A stretch of DNA of 64,000 nt from contig PBFW01000026.1 of the NCBI GenBank assembly GCA_002719955.1, positions 124,001 through 188,000 of the forward strand, given 5' to 3'. Position numbers and translations under genes: made by a program. The notes below the pieces were generated by a model. It saw only the letters and a program-made list of their open reading frames with translations. It was not told the DNA's origin and searched no databases. This stretch comes from Deltaproteobacteria bacterium (GTDB taxonomy: Bacteria; Myxococcota_A; UBA9160; UBA4427). Positions 52,969 to 62,700 of the stretch are shown one piece after another (positions within the stretch are counted from its first letter, which is position 1; each line of letters opens with the position of its first letter).

Positions 52969-53415
52969 ATGAAACGTACCCGCTTCGGAGATGCGCCCTG
53001 TCCGATCGCGCGGACGACGGACCTGATGGGCGACTGGTGGACACCGATGGTGATGCGGGAGGCTTTTCTTGGAAGGCGCCGCTTCGACGAGTTCCAGAAG
53101 GCGCTCTCCGTATCGCGCGGCGTCCTCGCCAAGCGGCTCTCGCGTCTGGTCGAGGAAGGTCTGCTCGCAAAGCATGCCTACGAAGATCGCCCGCCGCGTT
53201 TCGAGTATCTCCTGACCGAGAAGGGGCGCGCATTCTATTCGGTGCTCGCCGCGATGTGGCGGTTCGGCGAGGACTGGCTCTGGGAAGAGGGTACGCAGTC
53301 TCCGCTCCAGCTCTTCGATCGAGAGACGGGTGAGTCGGTTGCGCCGCGGGTCGTGGATGAGCGCACCGGCGAAGCGATCGATGTGAGGCAGATGCGTCTC
53401 GGCCCGCGCGAATAA
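52969..53415 (+). CDS. HxlR-family transcriptional regulator
   Basis: 148 residues. The winged-helix start is classic for HxlR: APCPIARTTDLMGDWWTPMV, then FLGRRRFDEFQKALSVSRGV, LAKRLSRLVEEGLLAK and FEYLLTEKGRAFYSVLAAMW. HxlR proteins often sense electrophiles, formaldehyde or quinones through the conserved N-terminal Cys (Cys11 here). Its ATG begins one base after the stop of the molybdopterin oxidoreductase gene, so it probably regulates that gene or its pathway. Confidence 0.9.
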   Translation: MKRTRFGDAPCPIARTTDLMGDWWTPMVMREAFLGRRRFDEFQKALSVSRGVLAKRLSRLVEEGLLAKHAYEDRPPRFEYLLTEKGRAFYSVLAAMWRFGEDWLWEEGTQSPLQLFDRETGESVAPRVVDERTGEAIDVRQMRLGPRE

Positions 53416-53459
53416 GGGAATCTGATCGCGTGTTTAGAGGTGTGATTCGCGCAGGGGAT

Positions 53460-54335
53460 CTACATCGATTTTGCCGGGATGACGAGGGCCTCGGCGATCG
53501 GCTCGAAGACGCTGCGAACCGCATCCGCACTGGGAGCGAGGCCGAAGGGCACGACCTGGTCGACGCCGATATCGTGATAGGCCTTGAGATCGTCGACCGT
53601 GAGATCCCGGCCGGGCATGACGGTGATTTCGATCTCCTCGCGTGTACGAGCGTGCTCCTCGAGCAGTACGTCGAGGTCCCCGATCAGCTTCTCGATTTCC
53701 TTGGGTGATCTCGAGGCGGCATTCCAGCCCTGTCCGATCTCGGCGACTCGCCGCAGTGCCGGCTGGCTATCGCCGCCGAAGATGAGAGGTGGATGCGGCT
53801 TCTGTACGGGCTTTGGGGCGAATCGACAGGCCGGCAGCGAGTAGAATTCATCCTCGTAGGCCGAGAGCTCATCGCACCAGAGCGCCTTCATGACGGCGAT
53901 ATGGGATCGGGCCCGCGCGCCCCGGCGTTCGAACGGCGTGCCGAGGGCGCGCATTTCCTCGGCGAGCCAGCCGACGCCGATGCCTACATCGAGTCGTCCG
54001 GCGGATAGCACGTCGAGGGAGGCGATCTCCTTGGCGGTGTAGATCGGATTGCGCTGCGGCAGGATCATCACGCCCGTCCCGATACGGATTCGCTGCGTAT
54101 GAGCGGCGAAGAAGGATAGTACGGGGAAGGGGTCGAGAATATTTGCAGAGGCGCCTCCCGGGACCTTGCCGTCCTCTGAATAGGGATAATTCGGTTCGTA
54201 CTCGTCGAAGAGCACGGCGTGCTCGGGGACCCAGAGCGAGTCGAATCCACACTCCTCCGCCACGCGAGCGATTCCGATGGCGAGTTCGGGCGTAGCCAGC
54301 TCTGCGGAGAGTGGTGTGAATAATCCGATCTTCAT
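53460..54335 (-). CDS. Luciferase-like (LLM) F420-dependent-type oxidoreductase
   Basis: 291 residues from ATG 54335, after AGAGGA. TIM-barrel luciferase-like family: MKIGLFTPLSAELATPELAI, CGFDSLWVPEHAVLF, RIRIGTGVMILPQRNP, SAGRLDVGIGVGWLAEEM and KPHPPLIFGGDSQPALRRVA. The EHxV and GVGWL segments match members that use F420 rather than FMN. It would oxidise or reduce a small organic substrate in the cytosol. Same strand as, but apart from, the larger LLM gene at 55130. Convergent with the HxlR gene. Confidence 0.88.
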   Translation of the reverse strand: MKIGLFTPLSAELATPELAIGIARVAEECGFDSLWVPEHAVLFDEYEPNYPYSEDGKVPGGASANILDPFPVLSFFAAHTQRIRIGTGVMILPQRNPIYTAKEIASLDVLSAGRLDVGIGVGWLAEEMRALGTPFERRGARARSHIAVMKALWCDELSAYEDEFYSLPACRFAPKPVQKPHPPLIFGGDSQPALRRVAEIGQGWNAASRSPKEIEKLIGDLDVLLEEHARTREEIEITVMPGRDLTVDDLKAYHDIGVDQVVPFGLAPSADAVRSVFEPIAEALVIPAKSM

Positions 54336-54603
54336 CTTGATCCTCTCTGGGGGATAGGCCACCAGCGGCCTAGGCGAAGCGTTCAGTCGGCTCGCGCGCC
54401 GCCTGTTTCGCGTCGATGCTGCGACCCGAACGCGAAGGGTCGTGTCCGGGATCATCAATGCCGCCGGTCAGCGGGTTCGAAATATCAGGGAAGCCACGTT
54501 TTGCCGAAGCCTTCACCGGCGGTGATCATCTCCTGCCCCAACTTGCGAGAACGGGCAGCGCTCAGGATCACCCGAAAGACAATCCCTGGCCAGGCCCCTG
54601 AGA
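54336..54603. other. Gap with a short open frame of unclear status
   Basis: On the minus strand a 40-codon frame (about 54485-54608) reads WPGIVFRVILSAARSRKLGQ, then EMITAGEGFGKTWLP before a stop. It overlaps the end of the oxidase-like gene at 54604. It has no proper start and could be a gene tail left by a deletion. Nothing else is seen here. Confidence 0.3.
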
Positions 54604-55095
54604 TCACACGAGTCGTTTTCTCGAGGGCTCCGCCGACTCATAGTGTGTTCTCGCTTTCGAGAAATCCCAACTATATACGCGGTCCATCGGGATCCGAAGG
54701 AGGACCCGCTCCCCTCGGCTCTGCCGATGCTTGCGACTCTTCGAAAACCATTCCGGCATCTCCGTCATCCCGCTCCCGATCGCCTGATCCTTGTCATTCA
54801 GCGCGATCTGCACTCGATCGATCTCCGCTGCATCCGAGACCACCTGACAGGCGCCCTCGATTCGGACTCCGCGAAGTTCGAAATAGCTCTCGCCAGATTC
54901 CGCGACTGCACAGACGCGGGGGTCATCGATGATGTTTCTGTGCTTCAGGCTATTCGCTCGGGTGTCGACATAAATCGAATCGTCGAGCTTCACGAACCAG
55001 AGAGGATGGGCGATGGGTGATCCGTCCGAGCGCAGCGTCGTCAATGTGATGGTCCGCTGACTGGTGAGGAATGTGTCGATCTCGGCGGGATTCAT
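54604..55095 (-). CDS. Pyridoxamine-phosphate-oxidase-fold flavin/F420 protein
   Basis: 163 residues from ATG 55095; TTG 55107 with GAGG five bases upstream is an alternative. Split beta-barrel flavin-reductase-like fold: IDTFLTSQRTITLTTLRSDG, PIAHPLWFVKLDDSIYVDTR, SLKHRNIIDDPRVCAVAESG and GVRIEGACQVV, the pattern of PNPOx-family proteins that bind FMN or F420. It could reduce the cofactor of, or work beside, the LLM enzyme encoded 34 bp upstream on the same strand. Substrate unknown. Confidence 0.8.
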   Translation of the reverse strand: MNPAEIDTFLTSQRTITLTTLRSDGSPIAHPLWFVKLDDSIYVDTRANSLKHRNIIDDPRVCAVAESGESYFELRGVRIEGACQVVSDAAEIDRVQIALNDKDQAIGSGMTEMPEWFSKSRKHRQSRGERVLLRIPMDRVYSWDFSKARTHYESAEPSRKRLV

Positions 55096-55129
55096 TTTTG
55101 TTGCCAAGGGGGCCTCAGGGTGAAGGGGC

Positions 55130-56491
55130 TCAGCGGAGCCGCTTACTGACGTCTTCGCCTTCGGCGATTCGATCTGCGTAGTCATCGAGCCAGCGGTGAA
55201 ACTTTTCGGACTCGGCTTCGTCTGCTTGCATCCGTGGGATCGCCGTAACGGCATAGTCGGGATTGCTGAGCGGGGGATGATCGCTGGCCGGCTTGCGGGA
55301 CATGATCTTCTCGATCACGGGGGCGAGCCGTTCGTCTTTTTCTCGCTGGCGTTTTGGTTCGCGATCCAAGAATTCCGGCATGACCTCTCGGCCGAAGAGT
55401 TCGAGGCTCTCCATGATATGTTCGTGCTTGTTGCGGCCGGATGTGCAGCTCAGAATGAGCTGATCGACACCGCAGTCTTCGTAGCGCCGAATATAGTCAC
55501 GGAGCTGCTCCGGTGTTCCCATGGCCCCCCGCAGGCCGCTGACTCCGCCTTCGACGACCTTGGCGCCTAGTCGCTCGGGGTTGTTTGCGGCGAGCTGCAC
55601 AGCTTCCGGATCATATCCCCGATCCTTGCGGCGTTTTTCGTAGTCCGACCACAGGTCCATGTTGGCCGGCCTGTGGCGTCCGTAGACATAATAATGCCCG
55701 AGCGAGTAGCCGATGAAATTCGCGCCGTAGCCCCCACGCTTCACAGCTTCCTCTGCCTGCTCGTGGCAGAAGAATGTGGTGACGCAGGCAAGATTCGGAT
55801 TGACGGAATCACCGATCGGAACCGCTTCACGCTCGAGGGTGGTGTAGTAGTCGTCGACCCATTCCTGCGCCTCCTCGGGATCGAAAAAGGCGAAGGAGAG
55901 GGCACCGATCGCATGTTGAGCCGCTCGATGAATCGATTCCCGCCGACTACAGGCGAGCCAGACCGGCGGATGTGGCTTCTGGTGTGGCTTGGGAACGACA
56001 TTGCGAGGGGGCATCGTGACATGGCGGCCATCGTGCCCCGTGAAGGGTTGCTCGCTCATACAGCGTAGCGCCACGCGGACGCCTTCCTCCCACATCTCGT
56101 TCTTCTGATCGGGATTCACCCCAAATCCTTCCAGCTCCATCAGCGCCGAGCCTTCTCCGGTCCCGAACTCGACTCGGCCACGGGAGAGCAGATCGAGCGT
56201 CGAAATGCGTTCGGCGATCCGCGCGGGGTGATTGATCGCCGGCAGCGCATGAACGATGCCGTGTCCCAGCCGAAGGTTCTTCGTCCGCTGGGAGAGAACG
56301 GCGAGGAAGATTTCCGGGGCGCTCGAGTGGCTGTATTCCTCGAGAAAGTGGTGCTCGACGAGCCAGAAGGTTTCGAAGCCGAGGCGATCGGCCAGCTCCG
56401 CCTCCGCCAGCGCTTCCTCCATCACGCGAAGTTCGTCACCTTCCTCCCAGGGTCGGGGAACCTGGTGCTCGTAGAAGATTCCAAATTTCAT
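55130..56491 (-). CDS. Luciferase-like (LLM) flavin-dependent monooxygenase, long form
   Basis: 453 residues from ATG 56491. FGIFYEHQVPRPWEEGDELR, then GFETFWLVEHHFLEEYSHSS and LRLGHGIVHALPAINHPARI are the bacterial luciferase-type barrel motifs; RVEFGTGEGSALMELEGFGV and VGLACSR-like PVWLACSRRESIHRAA follow. It is longer than the other LLM protein because of a C-terminal extension (KPASDHPPLSNPDYAVTAIP). It likely oxygenates an organic substrate with reduced flavin. It is divergent from the TetR gene across a palindromic operator, so that regulator probably controls it, and it heads an operon with the PNPOx-fold gene. Confidence 0.88.
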   Translation of the reverse strand: MKFGIFYEHQVPRPWEEGDELRVMEEALAEAELADRLGFETFWLVEHHFLEEYSHSSAPEIFLAVLSQRTKNLRLGHGIVHALPAINHPARIAERISTLDLLSRGRVEFGTGEGSALMELEGFGVNPDQKNEMWEEGVRVALRCMSEQPFTGHDGRHVTMPPRNVVPKPHQKPHPPVWLACSRRESIHRAAQHAIGALSFAFFDPEEAQEWVDDYYTTLEREAVPIGDSVNPNLACVTTFFCHEQAEEAVKRGGYGANFIGYSLGHYYVYGRHRPANMDLWSDYEKRRKDRGYDPEAVQLAANNPERLGAKVVEGGVSGLRGAMGTPEQLRDYIRRYEDCGVDQLILSCTSGRNKHEHIMESLELFGREVMPEFLDREPKRQREKDERLAPVIEKIMSRKPASDHPPLSNPDYAVTAIPRMQADEAESEKFHRWLDDYADRIAEGEDVSKRLR

Positions 56492-56543
56492 CGGATGAGA
56501 TCCCTTCAGGTCTCGACGATCGAAGAATTCCTCATGTATAACT

Positions 56544-56559
56544 TAGAATGTACATGCTA
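56544..56559. promoter_or_regulatory. Palindromic operator between TetR and LLM genes
   Basis: TAGAATGTACATGCTA is a 16-bp palindrome matching at 14 positions, centred on GTAC. It lies 52 bp from the LLM start and 10 bp from the TetR start. For the LLM gene the minus strand reads TTTAGC, the palindrome, then TATACA, so the site sits between a possible -35 and -10. Fits autoregulated TetR repression. Confidence 0.6.
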
Positions 56560-56569
56560 AAATCGGACG

Positions 56570-57175
56570 ATGCCAGCGACTGCCTCTGAGTCGATCGGGA
56601 AGGGGGGAACTCGCCGACTGCCCCGTGGCGAGAGGCGGGAGGCGATCCTGGACGGCGCGACTCGCGCTTTCGCCCATGCCGGGTTCGCGGCGACGAGCAT
56701 GCCCGAGATCGCCGAGGCGTCCGGCATCACGCCGATCATCGTCTACCGCCATTTCGACTCGAAGGAAGAGCTCTATCGCGCAGCGCTCGAACGCGTCAGT
56801 CGTCGCCTCGCCGGCGAACTCGAAGCGGATTCCGGGCGAGATGCATTGGGTGTGGGCGCCCGATCCGTGCTCGCGGCAGCGCGAGTCGATCCCGACGGAT
56901 TCCGCCTCCTGTGGCGCCACGCGGCACGTGAGCCGATCTTTTCGTCCTATGCAGCCGAGCTGCGAGAATGGGCGGTCGGTGTCGTGCGGAGTTCGATGGG
57001 GCACCGTGTTCCCCCCGACGCACAACAATGGGCAGCCAATGCGGTGGTTGGCTACCTCGTCGAGGCGGTTCTCAACTGGCTCGAGTTTGGTGACTCCGAA
57101 TGCGACGCTCTTTTTGTCAAGGCGACCAATGCCGCGATGCGCGCGGGGGTAAAGGTCTGGTCCAAGGGGAGCTAG
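56570..57175 (+). CDS. TetR-family transcriptional regulator
   Basis: 201 residues. The N-terminal helix-turn-helix is typical: RREAILDGATRAFAHAGFAA, then TSMPEIAEASGITPIIVYRH and FDSKEELYRAALE. The C-terminal ligand-binding part is helical (AANAVVGYLVEAVLNWLEFG). It should repress until a small ligand binds. It starts 10 bp after the palindrome, and the divergent LLM gene and the downstream acyl-CoA synthetase gene are the probable targets. The leader before its ATG is extremely short, so it may be translated from a nearly leaderless mRNA. Confidence 0.92.
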   Translation: MPATASESIGKGGTRRLPRGERREAILDGATRAFAHAGFAATSMPEIAEASGITPIIVYRHFDSKEELYRAALERVSRRLAGELEADSGRDALGVGARSVLAAARVDPDGFRLLWRHAAREPIFSSYAAELREWAVGVVRSSMGHRVPPDAQQWAANAVVGYLVEAVLNWLEFGDSECDALFVKATNAAMRAGVKVWSKGS

Positions 57176-57308
57176 TCTGGATCGATGGATTCGGGCCAGG
57201 GGCGTCTTTTTGTCGCCCTGGGAGATGAGGCTGCGGTGGACGTGAGAGGATTTGCTAGGCGATTCGAGGCTGGGGATCGGGGTTGGGTATCAGGAATGGA
57301 GGGATTCG

Positions 57309-58931
57309 TTGTCCGATTATTGGCAGCTGCGCAGAACTGGAAAGGAATTAATAGAATCCTACGTCCAACACGGGCATTGGACCGAAGACACGCTGGGTTC
57401 GGTTCTTGATCGGCATCTGCGGGAATTCGCTCACCTGACCTTTCGGGTATGGTCGAAGGAGAGGGCGTACCAGGGGACGGTCGGTGACGTTCACGATCTC
57501 GCCCGCCGGGTGGCGGGTGGGCTTTCGGCGCGGGGTGTTGGGCGCGGTGACGTGGTGGCCTTCCAGATTCCGAGCTGGGTGGAGGCCGCGGCGACTTTCT
57601 GGGGATCGGCCCTCTGCGGCGCGACCGTGCTGCCGATCGTACATTTTTATGGACCCAAGGAGGTGGGCTTCATCCTTCGTCAGTCCGGTGCGCGCGCGTT
57701 CATCACCGCCGACCGGTTTCGAAGCTTCGACTACCTTGCGGCGCTGGAAGGTGTATGTGCCACAGCCGATGATCTCGAGCTGGTCGTGGCGGTCGGAGAG
57801 GCCCCAGAGTCGACGGTCCCCTTCGAGAGGCTCGTTGATCATCCGCCCATCGAGGCACTTCCAGCGGTCGATCCGGAAGAGCCCGCCGTGATCGCCTATA
57901 CGTCGGGCACGACCGCGAATCCGAAGGGAGTGATCCACACACATCAGAGCATTCTCGCCGAGACGATGCAGCTCGCAGCGATTCAGGCGCCGGGCGAACT
58001 TCCCACGCTGGCCGGAGCGCCGGTCGGTCATTTCATCGGAATGACCACGGGGCTCTTGCTCCCGCTGATACGCGGCCTGCCGATTCATCTCATCGACGTC
58101 TGGGATCCCGCTACGGTCCTCTCCGCGATGCTGGAGGCGAATCTCACCGCGGGAGGTGGCTCGCCATTCTTCTTGAACAGCCTGCTCGATCACCCCGATT
58201 GCACTTCTGATCACGTGGAACGAATGAAAACGATCGGCCTGGGGGGCGCACCCGTGCCGGCTGCGGTGGGTGAACGCGCGGAGGCGTTGGGCATTTCGAT
58301 CATCCGTTCGTACGGGTGCAGCGAGCTGCCTTCGATCACGGGCTCCCGACACGATGACCCACGTGAAAAGCGGATCTACACCGATGGCGGTGTTCTGCCC
58401 GGCGTGGAGATGCGCATCGTCGACGAGCAAGGTCGTGATCTGCTGCCGGGCGAGCCGGGCGAGATCCTGGCCCGGGGGCCGGAGCTCTTCGCGGGTTATA
58501 TCGATTCCTCGCTGACCTCAGAAACCTTTGTAGACCGTGATTGGTTGGCTACGGGCGATATAGGTGTCGTCGACGAGCAGGGTTGGCTCACGATCACCGA
58601 CCGGAAGAAGGATGTCATCATTCGCGGTGGTGAGAATATCAGCGCGGGTGAAGTGGAAGAGCTGCTCGCGAAGATGCCGGGCGTAGCGGAGGTGGCCGTC
58701 GTGGCTGGGCCGGATCCTCGGATGGGCGAACGGGCGTGCGCATTTATTCGCAGAACGGCAGGTGTGGGGGCGCCCGACCTGGCGACCCTGCAGGCGTACC
58801 TGGGTGCGGCTGGTCTCACGCGCCAGAAGTGGCCGGAAGAAGTTCATGAGATCGAGGAATTTCCACGGACGCCATCCGGGAAGATCAAGAAATTTGAACT
58901 TCGTGAGCGGCTCCGCAACTCGTCTTCGTGA
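57309..58931 (+). CDS. Acyl-CoA synthetase (AMP-forming, FadD-like)
   Basis: 540 residues from TTG 57309: GGAGGG (57298-57303) is exactly 5 nt upstream and no ATG nearby has such a site. AMP-binding motifs: AVIAYTSGTTANPKGVIHTH (phosphate loop), IIRSYGCSELPSITG, TGDIGVVDEQGWLTITDRKK and PRTPSGKIKKFELRER with the catalytic Lys near the C-terminus. It activates a carboxylic acid with ATP and CoA. Chain-length preference cannot be read. Its position after tetR and opposite the LLM operon suggests that these enzymes degrade one substrate together; that is inference. Confidence 0.9.
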   Translation: MSDYWQLRRTGKELIESYVQHGHWTEDTLGSVLDRHLREFAHLTFRVWSKERAYQGTVGDVHDLARRVAGGLSARGVGRGDVVAFQIPSWVEAAATFWGSALCGATVLPIVHFYGPKEVGFILRQSGARAFITADRFRSFDYLAALEGVCATADDLELVVAVGEAPESTVPFERLVDHPPIEALPAVDPEEPAVIAYTSGTTANPKGVIHTHQSILAETMQLAAIQAPGELPTLAGAPVGHFIGMTTGLLLPLIRGLPIHLIDVWDPATVLSAMLEANLTAGGGSPFFLNSLLDHPDCTSDHVERMKTIGLGGAPVPAAVGERAEALGISIIRSYGCSELPSITGSRHDDPREKRIYTDGGVLPGVEMRIVDEQGRDLLPGEPGEILARGPELFAGYIDSSLTSETFVDRDWLATGDIGVVDEQGWLTITDRKKDVIIRGGENISAGEVEELLAKMPGVAEVAVVAGPDPRMGERACAFIRRTAGVGAPDLATLQAYLGAAGLTRQKWPEEVHEIEEFPRTPSGKIKKFELRERLRNSSS

Positions 58932-59002
58932 GCCCCCTCGCCTAAGCGGGGGGAGGCGCTTCGGGATCCCAGACGCGGACTTCTGCTACGTCGATCACCG
59001 GC

Positions 59003-59545
59003 TCACGGAAGCCGGTCCGAGCCCTGGTCAGCGAGCATCGGCTTCCCACGCTGGACCGCGGTCTCGACCTCCCGGCCGACGTCGATCAAGACCTTCTCGA
59101 CGACCGCCGAGTCGACCTGGCACGCGATCTCGAGCGCACCCGTGTGCTCCAGCATTGCGACCAGGCGAGACCGCATGCATTCCATCGCCCAGGGGATCAT
59201 CGGGCCGTCGGCAATCGGATCGAATTGGATGACGGTCTGGTGTCCCTCGCGCGGCACGAGATAGTGGTAGTGGGGGTAGGCGCTGAAACAGTCGAAGCGC
59301 AGGTATTCGAGCCCGTCTTCGCTTCCTAAAATGTGTATCGAAACACCGTCCTCGTCGATGACGCCGGCGAGTACGTCCGGGGTCACGTTTCCGAATTTCG
59401 CGCGGGCGTCCTTGCCGTATTCCTCCGCGATGATCTCTTCGTTGAGCAGCCGATATTCGACCCCGAACGTGACCGCGCCGGCCTCGAAGGTCCGCGTGTA
59501 TCGGGCGATTGCAGGAATCGGAAGGACTTCGTATCGAATGGTCAT
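59003..59545 (-). CDS. Conserved-looking protein of unknown function
   Basis: 180 residues from ATG 59545, after GGAGA. Not recognised. The protein is acidic and strand-rich: EVLPIPAIARYTRTFEAGAV, then KFGNVTPDVLAGVIDEDGVS, FDCFSAYPHYHYLVPREGHQ and VIQFDPIADGPMIPWAMECM. The HYHY cluster could bind a metal. No signal peptide or membrane span. It lies between the acyl-CoA synthetase and the propeller cytochrome with no operon partner on its strand. Confidence 0.6.
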   Translation of the reverse strand: MTIRYEVLPIPAIARYTRTFEAGAVTFGVEYRLLNEEIIAEEYGKDARAKFGNVTPDVLAGVIDEDGVSIHILGSEDGLEYLRFDCFSAYPHYHYLVPREGHQTVIQFDPIADGPMIPWAMECMRSRLVAMLEHTGALEIACQVDSAVVEKVLIDVGREVETAVQRGKPMLADQGSDRLP

Positions 59546-59702
59546 GGACGGTCTCCGAAGGGGGCCGCGTCGAGCGGGGAACGAGCCCCCATTCGAGCCC
59601 GAAGAATCGGACGTCGCCCTCCCGGATTCTGGCATAGGGTGAGGCGTCGGTCAGGTCGCAATCGTTTTGAAGTGAGGAGGGCTCTGCGGTCCATATTGAG
59701 GG

Positions 59703-62700
59703 TCAGGAAGGGCTCCGCCGCTTTCGACTGAGGGCGACCAGGAGCCCCAGACCCGATCCGAGCATTCCGATCAGCGATGGTTCGGGCACGAGACTCGGCT
59801 CACAAGCATCTCCCAGAAGATCCATGTCGGCGTCTTCCTGGGCCATCGAACAAACACCCATCGCCCCGCATTCGATCGAGGCGCTGCAGTCCCTTCCCAG
59901 CAGCCCCGGCTCACCGGCTGTACACGTCCCACCGCCCGGTCCATTCGGCGCAGCTGGGCAATTGTCCACGCCATTGAGAACGAGATCCTCGTCCCGGTCG
60001 ACTCCCATGCGCTGGCCCGATCCCGGTGGGACCGCGGTGTAGGTGAGTATCTGCGCAGCTCCCGCTGGATTCGCTTTTTCGCGAAGGGTCGCCGCGGTGA
60101 TCGTGGGTCCGTTGTCGTCGGGCGTATAGGTCCCACCAAGCGCGCTGGCATAGCCCTTTTCGACTCCGCCCTCGACAGTTTTTACGATCACGTCGCACTG
60201 CGTGACGTTTCCACCGAGGATCTTCGATTCAAAAGCGCCCCCCGCCGCCGCGTCGATCAGGGCGATTCGCGCGTTGGTGTGTGCCTCGCCAAAATTGCCC
60301 GGACCAATCGTCACTTGTTGGCCGACGATTGGAGCGAGATCTGTCGGAAAGGCGAGGATGAATGCCTCGAGATCGCGCTCCTCCTGGTCAGTGAGCGTGA
60401 AAACACCGCCGGACAAGAAGGTCTTTAGCGTGTCGATCGATCCATCGTGCAGGAATCCCGATCCACGGACCTGATCTCCGGCGACGCTGAACATCCCGGT
60501 TTTCTGAACCATGTTCCGGATCTGCGGGACCTTCATGTGCTGGGGTTCGCCTTCGAAGCTCTCCTCTCCGCCGGTTCCGAAGAACCCGTTCAGTGGGTCG
60601 AGGCTATGGCAGCCATCGCAATCTTCCACCGTGTCGGTGGCGTTGGGGTCGAGCGGTGCGCATTCGGTGGTGCCTGGACCGCAGCTGAACCAGCGGTCTG
60701 ATCCTCGCTGTTCACTCGGTGCCGGAGCCGGCGGATTCGCGAGCGAGCCATCGAGGGCACGCACAGGGTTCGGGGGAAGCTGAACCTGGAGGATGAAGTC
60801 CGCAAACTGTTGCATTTCGGTCGCCGAGATCGTGCCTTCCTTGCCGACCAGGCCTTCGAAGGCCACGATGAAATTTCGAAAGGCTCGATCTTCGTCACAG
60901 GGCGCTTCCGTGGCGTTTGCCTCGGCATAGCCAGGCATGGTGCAGGGATCGGTTCCGAAGAATCCGTCGGCTCGATCGCCCCGCCAATGCATCGCGCCGT
61001 GGGTCGACATTCCACGCAGCGTCTGCGTCGTCATCGGGCCCTTCATCGGGTGGAAGGGGCCGGTCGGGTCTGACGACTCCAGAAGCGAATCTGGCTGCGG
61101 CTGATTGTTGGTCCCGAGCGTGTCGTCCGGATTGCCGAGATTCCACGCGAGGGCGTCGAAGTCAGCGAAGATATGGCAGCTCGAACAGGAGGCCTCCCCA
61201 TTGCCCGACGTCGCGGTGGCGTCATACAAGAAGGGCCGACCGATCACGACAGAATCGGGTTCGGGGTTGTGCAGTGCATGGATGGCCGAGCTGGACCCGG
61301 TGGTGAGATCGATCTCTTCGACCGAATTGTTGAAGCGAGTGGTGACGTAGAGTCGGTTGTTCACCTCGTCCAGGGCGATGCCGGTCGGGCCGCCACCGAG
61401 TGTCGTCAGGTAGTCCGCACTCTGGGTCGTCGGATCGAAATTCGTTTCGAAGGCGGGATCCTCGAGCTCGGTTCTCGTGAAGACACCGATTCTGGAGGAG
61501 CCGAATGCGGGAACGAAGATCGTTTCCCCATCGCTCGAGATCGTGGGCTGGAGTGGTGTCGCCAGGCTATGCGAGATCTGAGTGTTGATCGCGAGATGAT
61601 CAGCCCCCGCATCCGTATGAAGCGCCGTGTAGTCGATGTGCCGATTGAGATGCTGGATGTCCTGTGATGGACCGCTCGGATCGAGGATCGTGATTCGAGC
61701 TTCCGAGAGATGTCCCTGGACGGTCGAGCCGCCGTGAATGCCGGGGCCTTCGAAGCGGATATGGTTCGGACTCTCGGTGTTCGTGACATAGATCTTTCCG
61801 CTCGCCGGATTGATCGCCATGTTGAAGAGGACCGTCCCGACCGAGCTAAATACGCTGCCCTTGGTCAGCGTGTTGGCATTGACGGCAAAAACATCGTTGT
61901 CGGGGAGGGAGAAGGGGAGGGTCGCAGCCCAGACTCGCCCCGCAGAGTCTCTCCAGTTCGCCCCGTCGTGTTTGACGATCACGCCGGTCTCCGGAGCGGC
62001 GTCACCGGCGGCATTGTCGTCCGGTCCCACCACTCCGCCGCCGACTCCGGGGGAGGTTGCCGCGCCATCGAAGCCATCGAGCACGACGGTTTCACTGACC
62101 GTTGTCGTCCGATTTCCGGACATGAAGGCCGCCACGTAGACGTTCGTGCCGTCGGTTGTGAGAGCCCGCGGGGTGTCGGAAAAGAAAGTGAGTACGTCGA
62201 TCGGTGTTCCGCCCAGCGAGGAGCCGAGGGCGAGGGCATCGAATACCCAGACGTCCGCACGGTCGATTCCGGCGGTGGTGAACCGTGGATCTGCGGGATT
62301 CGAGCCGCCGAAAACGCCAGCGATCGACGGATGCGTTCGGTGTTGTCCGCGGTGGGCCGTCGAGATGAATGCGCGCTGGCCACCGGTCCCGGCGAAGACG
62401 ATATCCCGAGGCTCGTCACCGACGAGCAGTGTTCGCTCGACGATTGGATGGGATCCGGACAGGTCGATGATGCTGATGCTGTCCGAGAGATGGTTGACGA
62501 CCCAGACCTCGTCGTTCGTTCTTGCGGCGACGGCGACCGGCTCCATTCCGACTGGCACCGCAGCTGAAAAACTGAGCCCTCCGGCCCCGACATCGAAGAT
62601 TTCGAGGGTGTTATCCGGGGTGTTTACGACAAAGAGGTGATTTCCGTCGGGCGACAGCACGAGTGGGCGCACTGGGCCACTTTCGAACGCCACGAAGGAG

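Noticed and set aside
58932-58975. Possible terminator after the acyl-CoA synthetase gene
   Set aside because: C-rich and G-rich runs can pair, but the stem is short, poorly defined and lacks a T-run.
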